Position numbers and translations under genes: made by a program
Origin: CALBZG01 sp964486295
GTDB lineage: Bacteria > Bacillota > Clostridia > Peptostreptococcales > Anaerovoracaceae
Length of the DNA stretch: 64,000 nucleotides
Reading direction: 5' to 3'
NCBI GenBank assembly: GCA_964486295.1
Contig: CAZAMF010000004.1
Coordinates: 124,001 to 188,000, forward strand
Shown here: piece after piece, positions 57,981 to 64,000 of the stretch
How positions within the stretch are numbered: position 1 is the stretch's first letter
How the letters are laid out: every line of letters begins with the position of its first letter
The notes under the pieces: model-generated
What the model was told of the DNA's origin: nothing
What the model saw: the letters and a program-made list of their open reading frames with translations, nothing else
The model's database searches: none

Positions 57981-59013
57981 TGAGTACCCCCTGGCCCGAC
58001 ACGATATCACCGATCAGATAAGCGTCTTCCCCGGACTCTTTCAGCGTTTGCACAACGGCTTCGGCAATCTCCGGAGTTACAACCATCATCATGCCGATAC
58101 CCATATTAAAGGTTGAGAACATTTCTGTCCGGTTCACATTACCGCATTTTCCGATATATTCGAATAACGCAGGGACCTGCCAGGTGTCAGATTTGATCCG
58201 GGCAGCGGTTCCTTCAGGCAGTATCCTTGGAATGTTTTCATAGAATCCGCCGCCGGTGATGTTGGCAATACCTTTTACCTCATATTTTGAACATACGGCA
58301 TCACAGGCATTGGCATATATTCTGGTAGGTTTGAGCAATGCCTCTCCCAGCGTCGTTCCCAACTCCTGCACGTTATCATGGACGCTCATATTCATTTTGT
58401 CGAAAAATACTTTTCTGACCAACGAATAACCGTTACTGTGGATCCCGCTGGATGCAATACCGATTATTTGATCTCCGATCGAGATCGTATCGCCGGTGAT
58501 CATTTTATCCCGATCCACTACGCCAACAGAAAATCCGGCCATGTCATATTCGCCTTCACTATAAAAGTCGGGCATTTCCGCGGTCTCACCGCCCACGAGA
58601 GCGCTGTTTGCCTGCACGCAGCCTTCTGCCACGCCTTTTACGATCTCAGCGATCTTTTCTGCTTTCAGCTTTCCGGTGGCAATATAATCGAGGAAAAACA
58701 ATGGTTTGGCTCCCTGGCATAGAACATCGTTTACGCACATGGCCACACAGTCGATCCCAACTGTATCATGTTTGTCCATCATAAAAGCGATTTTCAGTTT
58801 CGTTCCGACACCATCGGTACCCGATACCAGCACAGGTTCTTTCATGTCTTTGACATCAAGCCTGAACAAACTGCCAAACCCGCCGATGCCTTTCAAAACG
58901 TTGGGATTCATCGTTCTGCTCACAAAGGGTTTCATCATATCTACTGCTTTTTCAGCTTCCTTGGTATCCACTCCCGCCTTTTTGTAAGTCAATTCATCTT
59001 TTTCCGAACTCAT
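57973..59013 (-). CDS. purM: Phosphoribosylformylglycinamidine cyclo-ligase
   Basis: Two adjacent ATGs (59016, 59013) follow GGGGAG; the second has the better spacing and gives 346 aa, the usual length. 'YKKAGVDTKEAEKAV', 'SGTDGVGTKLKIAFMMDKHDTVGIDCVAMCVNDVLCQGAKPLFFLDY' (A-M-C-V-N-D), 'VGGETAEMPDFY' and 'NITGGGFYENIPR' are the hallmark blocks of AIR synthetase (step 5). It lies 86 bp downstream of purC and is coupled to purN. Confidence 0.96.
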   Translation of the reverse strand: MSSEKDELTYKKAGVDTKEAEKAVDMMKPFVSRTMNPNVLKGIGGFGSLFRLDVKDMKEPVLVSGTDGVGTKLKIAFMMDKHDTVGIDCVAMCVNDVLCQGAKPLFFLDYIATGKLKAEKIAEIVKGVAEGCVQANSALVGGETAEMPDFYSEGEYDMAGFSVGVVDRDKMITGDTISIGDQIIGIASSGIHSNGYSLVRKVFFDKMNMSVHDNVQELGTTLGEALLKPTRIYANACDAVCSKYEVKGIANITGGGFYENIPRILPEGTAARIKSDTWQVPALFEYIGKCGNVNRTEMFSTFNMGIGMMMVVTPEIAEAVVQTLKESGEDAYLIGDIVSGQGVLIE

Positions 59014-59099
59014 CATCTTTCTCCCCTCGCTGCCTGAAGCAGCACAATCCATGAAGTTAATGCCTTTTTTTCTTATTCTGCTTATTTCTCTATTGCCTC

Positions 59100-59807
59100 T
59101 TATTGCTTCTTAATGCGTTCCAGCACTTCCTGATAGGTTTCTTCCACGTTGCCTAGGTCTCTTCTAAATCTGTCTTTGTCCATCTTCTCATTGGTATGTA
59201 CGTCCCAGAGACGGCAGGTATCAGGGGAAATTTCGTCTGCCAGGATGATCTGCCCGTCAAACAAACCGAATTCGAGTTTGAAATCGATGAGCTTCAGGTC
59301 ACGGGCCAGGAAAAACTCTTTCAATGCTTCGTTAATGGCAAAAGCGTATTTTCTGATCTGGGCTAGCTGCTCTTCTGTAGCAAGTTCAAGAGCCAGGATA
59401 TGATCGTCATTGATCAGAGGATCGTGCAGGTCGTCGTTTTTATAGGAAAACTCCAGTACCGCTTTAGCCAATGGTCTTCCTTCTTCCACGCCGTATCTTT
59501 TTGAAAACGATCCGGCGGCAACATTCCGGATGATCACTTCCAGCGGAAGGATCTTAACAGCCTTTACCAGGGTTTCTCTCTCCGAAAGCTGCTTCACAAA
59601 ATGGGTAGGGATGCCTTTTTCTTCCAGCATTTGAAAAATAATGTTGGCCATGGTATTGTTGATCACGCCTTTGCCTATGATCTGGCCCTTCTTTTGCCCG
59701 TCAAATGCGGTGGCATCATCCTTATAGTCGATGATAAACATTTTCTCATCATCCGTTTTGTATACCTTTTTTGCTTTTCCTTCATATAACATATCCAGTT
59801 TTTCCAT
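59100..59807 (-). CDS. purC: Phosphoribosylaminoimidazole-succinocarboxamide synthase
   Basis: 235 aa, the compact bacterial form. 'YEGKAKKVYKTDDEKMFIIDYKDDATAFDGQKKG' at the N terminus, 'PLEVIIRNVAAGSFSKRYG' and 'LIDFKLEFGLFDGQIILADEISPDTCRLWD' are the SAICAR synthetase signatures. It joins CAIR with aspartate in step 8. AGGAG precedes the ATG, and the gene is 21 bp downstream of purE. Confidence 0.97.
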   Translation of the reverse strand: MEKLDMLYEGKAKKVYKTDDEKMFIIDYKDDATAFDGQKKGQIIGKGVINNTMANIIFQMLEEKGIPTHFVKQLSERETLVKAVKILPLEVIIRNVAAGSFSKRYGVEEGRPLAKAVLEFSYKNDDLHDPLINDDHILALELATEEQLAQIRKYAFAINEALKEFFLARDLKLIDFKLEFGLFDGQIILADEISPDTCRLWDVHTNEKMDKDRFRRDLGNVEETYQEVLERIKKQ

Positions 59808-59828
59808 TTTAATAATCTCCTTTTAAAG

Positions 59829-60314
59829 TTATTTGCGATCCATCATTTCTTTATCCAATGCAGTCACGGTATCTTCCATTTTCTTTTTGTAACGTTTCAT
59901 TTCTTCTCTTAATGCAGGATATTTCACGCTCAGGATCTGTATGGCAAGCAGTGCCGCGTTTTCAGCTCCGTCGATAGCGACTACTGCTACCGGCACGCCT
60001 TTCGGCATCTGCACCATGGCCAGAAGTGCATCCAGACCCGATAGCGCATCCGACTTCATCGGTATTCCAATGATTGGAAGGGGTGTCGACGCGGCCAGCA
60101 CGCCTGCGAGATGAGCGGCCATACCGGCTGCGGCTATGATCACTTCTATTCCGTTCGCTTCTGCTCCCGATGCGAATTCCGCCGCGGTCACAGGAGTCCT
60201 GTGTGCCGATATGATTCGTGTTTCGCATTCCACGCCGAATTCCTTCAGCAGATTTTCAGCTTTCTGTACGATCGGGTAATCGGATTTGCTGCCCATTACA
60301 ATTGCTGCTTTCAT
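59829..60314 (-). CDS. purE: N5-carboxyaminoimidazole ribonucleotide mutase (class I PurE)
   Basis: 161 aa. 'VMGSKSDYPIV', 'ISAHRTPVTAAEFA' with the catalytic His of S-A-H-R-T-P, 'AAAGMAAHLAGVLAA' and 'PIIGIPMKSDALSGLDALLAMVQMPKGVPVAVVAI' are diagnostic. The alanine-rich helix after A-A-G-M-A-A-H-L and the M-P-x-G-V-P-V motif point to the class I mutase, which requires PurK; no purK is in the window, so it must lie elsewhere or CO2 is used directly. GAGG precedes the ATG. Confidence 0.95.
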   Translation of the reverse strand: MKAAIVMGSKSDYPIVQKAENLLKEFGVECETRIISAHRTPVTAAEFASGAEANGIEVIIAAAGMAAHLAGVLAASTPLPIIGIPMKSDALSGLDALLAMVQMPKGVPVAVVAIDGAENAALLAIQILSVKYPALREEMKRYKKKMEDTVTALDKEMMDRK

Positions 60315-60331
60315 ACGTACCTCCTCAATTT

Positions 60332-63300
60332 CTAAAGAAAATATTTTATTCCTGATTCGAATATTTTCTGATCCTTACTACCTTCTACATTTTTATACAG
60401 GTTCTGTCCGATTCGCTCGGAATGTGCCATTTTGCCGAGTATCCTTCCATCCGGCGAAGTGATCCCCTCGACCGCCATGGTGGAATAATTCGGATTATAT
60501 GATATATCCATGGAAGGTCTGCCTTTATGGTCCACATATTGCGTGGCGATTTGTCCGCCATGGATCAGTTCTTCCAATACTTCGTCGCCGGCTATGAACC
60601 TTCCTTCTCCATGGGAAACCGGAATGGTGTGAATGTCGCCCACATAGGTTCCGGCCATCCACGGTGATTTTATTGATGCAACACGGGTCCTGATGAGTCT
60701 GGACTGATGTCTGCCAATCTTGTTGTAGGTCAGAGTCGGGAAGCTTTCATCCGTATCGCTGATCTTTCCGTACGGCGCCAGCCCTAATTTGATCAGCGCC
60801 TGAAAACCGTTACAAATTCCCAGCATCAGGCCATCTCTATTATCCAGGAGCTCTGTGATCGCATCTCCAATGGCGGGATTGCGGAATACAGCGGTGATGA
60901 ATTTCGCTGACCCGTCCGGCTCGTCGCCTCCGGAAAACCCGCCCGGAATCATGACGATCTGGCTCTGCCTGATTTTCTTTTCAAGTTCCCTGATGGATTC
61001 GGCAAGAGCGTGCGGCGTGAGATTCTGCAAAATGTGCAGTTCCACGATCCCGCCAGCCTTTTCAAACGCTCTCCGGGAATCGATCTCGCAATTGGTGCCG
61101 GGAAATACCGGGATCAGCACACGTGGCTGAGGGACTCTGATCAAAGGCTTGATATCGAGCCTGCTTTCCCAGGAAAGCGATTCCACTTTTGTCTTGTCTT
61201 CTTTATTGCGGTAATCCGATGTTCTGGCCGGGAAAATATTTTCCAGCGGCTTTGTCCAGTGTCCTAAAATCTCATCCAGAGAAATCACTGTCGTTTCAGA
61301 GCTGTCGGTTGTTGATATTCTTATTTCTTTTTTTGAAAGAGTAGTACCAATTACATTGTAGGTCGTACCCGCAAACAGTTCTTCCGGGTCTGCATCCTTC
61401 GGTATTTCCAGAAGCAGGGCTCCGACCATCGCTTTGAAAATCATCCCCGATTCGATATTTTTCAAATCGGCTCCGATTTGATTGCCCAGCGCCATTTTAA
61501 CTGCCGATATAAAGATGCCGCCCCGGCCGATGGGATTGGCCGACAGAATTTTGCCGGCAGCAGAAAGTTCGGCCATTTTTTGCATATTGGTTCTGTATTG
61601 TGCGAAATCAATGATTTCATTTTGGTCTTTTTCTGCATAGAGCAGCACCAGTTTGCTGCCTTTTTTCTTGAACTCCGTCGAAATGATGCGTGAGGCATCC
61701 GTCACACTCACCGCAAAGGAAATTAAAGTCGGCGGGACATTGAGTTCCATAAATGTTCCGGACATGCTGTCCTTGCCTCCAATGGCCGGCAACTCGAGCT
61801 CCTTCTGGGCCTTCAGTGCTCCCAGCAGTGCAGAAAACGGTTTGCCCCAGCTTTCCGGGTTTTCTGTCATCTTCTCAAAATATTCCTGGAACGATAACCT
61901 GACATTGGCATAGTTCCCGCCCATTGCCGCTATTTTAGTGACCGAATCAATTACCGCTGCCATGGCGCCGTGGAATGGGCTTGCAGATGATAAATACGGG
62001 TCAAATCCATATGCCATCAAAGTGGCTGTATCGGTATTCCCGCTCAATACCGGAAGTTTCGCAGCCATACCTGCGGCCGGCGATAGTTGACAAGCGCCGC
62101 CCAGAGGCATCAGCACTGTACCCGCTCCGATGGTGCTGTCAAACCGTTCAATCAGGCCTTTCTGGCTGCAGCAATTCAGATCTTCCAGACAACTCATCGC
62201 TTTTTCATTTAAAGTCATGCCCGGGGTCAATCCCTGAATTTCAAGGGATTCGGTTACACCTTTTACATTTTCGTAGTCTTTTATAGATACTTCGGCTTCC
62301 TGGCGGACACCGTTGGTATTCAGGAACTCCCGGCTCAAATCCAGGATTTTCTGATTTCGCCAGATCATTCTGAACCGTCCGGAATCTGTGACTCGAGCAA
62401 CGATCACCGCTTCAAGGTTTTCCTCATCGGCAAAACCGATAAATGCCGGTGCGTCCTTCTCTGAAACTACAACAGCCATCCTTTCCTGTGATTCCGAAAT
62501 AGCCAGTTCGGTGCCATCCAGTCCCTCATATTTTTTCAGGACGCAATCCAGATTAACGTCGATGCTGTCCGCCAGTTCTCCAATTGCCACCGAAACGCCT
62601 CCTGCCCCGAAATCATTGCACTTTCGGATCATCATGGCCGCTTCTTTTCTTCTGAATAGTCTCTGTATATTTCGTTCAACAGGCGGATTGCCCTTCTGCA
62701 CTTCCGCTCCGCTGACGTGAATGGATTCTTCTGTGTGTTCCTTGGAGGATCCGGTTGCCCCTCCGCAGCCGTCTCTTCCTGTCCTTCCACCGACCAGAAT
62801 GATCACATCTCCGCATTCCGGGCTTTTCCGGACTACATTCGCGGCAGGTGCGGCACCGATCACTGCGCCCACTTCCATCCTTTTTGCTATATACCCCTCG
62901 TGGTATATTTCAGATACCTGTCCGGTGGCAAGCCCGATCTGATTTCCATAGGAGCTGTATCCGGCGGCGGCGCCGATGGTGATTTTCCTCTGTGGGAGTT
63001 TTCCGGGCAGTGTTTCGCTGACCGGTTTTCTCGGATCCCCCGAGCCGGTTACTCTCATGGCCTGATATACATAAACTCTACCGGAAAGCGGATCCCGTAT
63101 GGCTCCTCCGAGACAAGTGGCCGCTCCGCCGAAAGGTTCGATTTCGGTCGGATGGTTATGCGTTTCGTTCTTAAACATCACCAGCCAGTCTTCTTCTTTT
63201 CCGTCAACTTTTGCTTTTACTTTAATGCTGCAGGCATTGATTTCTTCGGATTCATCCAGGTCTTCCAATAAACCGTTCTTCTTGATATATTTCGCTCCCA

Positions 63301-64000
63301 GGCAAGCAATATCCATCAGGGAAATATCTTTTTCACGGTCGCCGTAGACCTGTTTTCTCATTTGAAGATATTCCTCGAAGGCTTCCTTGACCAACTGAGG
63401 ATAAGGGCCCTCATCAAAACTGATATAATTCAGCTTTGTGTTGAAGGTTGTATGTCTGCAATGATCCGACCAGTACGTGTCGATCACTCTTAATTCAGTG
63501 ATTGTCGGATTTCTTTTTTCTGTATCTTTAAAATGGCTTTTTACGAAATTCAGGTCTGCCCGGCTCATGGCAAGCCCCATTTCATTTCTAAATGCTTCCA
63601 GATTGTTATCCTCCAGCCCGATAAATCCATCCAAAATCCTGACATCAGGCGGCGTTTTGCTCCTCATGGCCAGGTTTTCAGGTTTTTCGAGAGAAGCTTC
63701 TCTGGAATCCACGGGATTGATACAGTATTTTTTTATGGCATCGATCTCGTTGTCGGAAATTTTGCCTTCCAGCACGATGACTCTTGCGAATCGCACTTCT
63801 GGCTCCGATTCCGCCGCCATCAACTTGATACACTGAACCGCGGAATCCGCTCTCTGGTCATATTGCCCCGGCAAATACTCTACTGCAAAAAAAATAGAAT
63901 CCGGCATAGACGGCAGTTCTTCATCATAGGTGCAGTCTATTGCAGGCTCGGAAAAAATCGTTGTTTTTGCTCTGGTGTATATTTCGTCGGTTATGCCATC
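60332..64000 (-). CDS. purL: Phosphoribosylformylglycinamidine synthase, single-chain form (5' end beyond window)
   Basis: At least 1222 codons; the frame remains open to the right edge, so the start is outside. Like E. coli PurL it fuses both subunits: the FGAM synthase part with 'TYWSDHCRHTTFNT', 'NETHNHPTEIEPFGGAATCLGGAIRDPLSGR' and 'PAIGGKDSMSGTF', and a C-terminal class I glutamine amidotransferase with 'PVFPGTNCEIDSRRAFEKAGG', the nucleophile Cys in 'LMLGICNGFQALIKLGL' and the His in 'PVSHGEGRFIAG'. Unlike PurF in this cluster, its glutaminase is intact. Such long single-chain PurL proteins are frequent in Clostridia, in place of the PurSLQ complex of Bacillus. First visible gene of the pur cluster. 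Confidence 0.96.
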   Translation of the reverse strand, partial: DGITDEIYTRAKTTIFSEPAIDCTYDEELPSMPDSIFFAVEYLPGQYDQRADSAVQCIKLMAAESEPEVRFARVIVLEGKISDNEIDAIKKYCINPVDSREASLEKPENLAMRSKTPPDVRILDGFIGLEDNNLEAFRNEMGLAMSRADLNFVKSHFKDTEKRNPTITELRVIDTYWSDHCRHTTFNTKLNYISFDEGPYPQLVKEAFEEYLQMRKQVYGDREKDISLMDIACLGAKYIKKNGLLEDLDESEEINACSIKVKAKVDGKEEDWLVMFKNETHNHPTEIEPFGGAATCLGGAIRDPLSGRVYVYQAMRVTGSGDPRKPVSETLPGKLPQRKITIGAAAGYSSYGNQIGLATGQVSEIYHEGYIAKRMEVGAVIGAAPAANVVRKSPECGDVIILVGGRTGRDGCGGATGSSKEHTEESIHVSGAEVQKGNPPVERNIQRLFRRKEAAMMIRKCNDFGAGGVSVAIGELADSIDVNLDCVLKKYEGLDGTELAISESQERMAVVVSEKDAPAFIGFADEENLEAVIVARVTDSGRFRMIWRNQKILDLSREFLNTNGVRQEAEVSIKDYENVKGVTESLEIQGLTPGMTLNEKAMSCLEDLNCCSQKGLIERFDSTIGAGTVLMPLGGACQLSPAAGMAAKLPVLSGNTDTATLMAYGFDPYLSSASPFHGAMAAVIDSVTKIAAMGGNYANVRLSFQEYFEKMTENPESWGKPFSALLGALKAQKELELPAIGGKDSMSGTFMELNVPPTLISFAVSVTDASRIISTEFKKKGSKLVLLYAEKDQNEIIDFAQYRTNMQKMAELSAAGKILSANPIGRGGIFISAVKMALGNQIGADLKNIESGMIFKAMVGALLLEIPKDADPEELFAGTTYNVIGTTLSKKEIRISTTDSSETTVISLDEILGHWTKPLENIFPARTSDYRNKEDKTKVESLSWESRLDIKPLIRVPQPRVLIPVFPGTNCEIDSRRAFEKAGGIVELHILQNLTPHALAESIRELEKKIRQSQIVMIPGGFSGGDEPDGSAKFITAVFRNPAIGDAITELLDNRDGLMLGICNGFQALIKLGLAPYGKISDTDESFPTLTYNKIGRHQSRLIRTRVASIKSPWMAGTYVGDIHTIPVSHGEGRFIAGDEVLEELIHGGQIATQYVDHKGRPSMDISYNPNYSTMAVEGITSPDGRILGKMAHSERIGQNLYKNVEGSKDQKIFESGIKYFL

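Noticed and set aside
60332..64000. Search for a purine riboswitch in the pur cluster
   Set aside because: The promoter and leader of the cluster would be upstream of purL or an earlier gene, beyond the right edge; none of the internal gaps shows the conserved purine aptamer core.

Overview
The window reads as chromosome of an anaerobic, endospore-lineage Firmicute (class Clostridia). Support comes from the class A RNase P RNA, the dgt-dnaG-rpoD-trmK-nif3 gene order, an S-layer-homology exoprotein, a ThiI without rhodanese domain paired with a NifS-type desulfurase, and a 4-hydroxybutyrate-to-butyrate pathway. The AbfD protein matches, from memory, the Clostridium aminobutyricum enzyme almost word for word at its N terminus and active site. 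An Anaerovorax/Aminipila-like amino-acid or GABA fermenter is therefore my best guess, but that is inference. No phage, IS element, CRISPR array or tRNA was seen.

Layout. 1-485: 3' end of a MATE transporter. 0.5-8.9 kb: a visibly AT-rich block with a TadE/G-like anchored surface protein, a GtrB/GtrA pair, three multi-span GT-C type membrane glycosyltransferases, an O-antigen-ligase-like polymerase and a gene remnant; it looks like a surface glycosylation cassette and ends at rnpB. 9.1-16.8 kb: rnpB and the macromolecular-synthesis genes (nif3, trmK, rpoD, dnaG, dgt), then the Pit phosphate transporter with its DUF47 partner. 16.8-25.3 kb: dut, an M16 peptidase, an S-layer-anchored phosphodiester glycosidase, an AbrB-type regulator, two unrecognised proteins, an MBL hydrolase, RarD and MurI. 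25.4-28.1 kb (+): pepF and an RluA-type pseudouridine synthase. 28.2-32.7 kb: nadK, a MurE-like ligase with an altered specificity motif, a D-aspartate-ligase-like ATP-grasp enzyme and a DUF975 membrane protein.

32.8-38.3 kb is the metabolic centre: crotonase, then a separately promoted operon of NifU-domain protein, 4-hydroxybutyryl-CoA dehydratase, a small cysteine-rich protein, 4-hydroxybutyrate CoA-transferase and 4-hydroxybutyrate dehydrogenase. Together with bcd-etfB-etfA at 47-50 kb these convert succinate semialdehyde through 4-hydroxybutyryl-CoA and crotonyl-CoA to butyryl-CoA, with an EtfA that carries a two-cluster ferredoxin domain. Between the two lie a DMT transporter, holA, comEC, a class A penicillin-binding protein and maf.

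50.6-64 kb: thiI and nifS, followed (against transcription) by a complete purine cluster, transcribed purL-purE-purC-purM-purN-purF-purH-purD. The PurF has lost the N-terminal nucleophile cysteine of its glutaminase domain. Starts were moved from the longest reading frame to the ribosome-site-supported codon in many genes (TadG-like, PIG-V-like, nif3, dnaG, M16, pepF, abfD, crt, comEC, pbp, thiI, purD, purM, purN).
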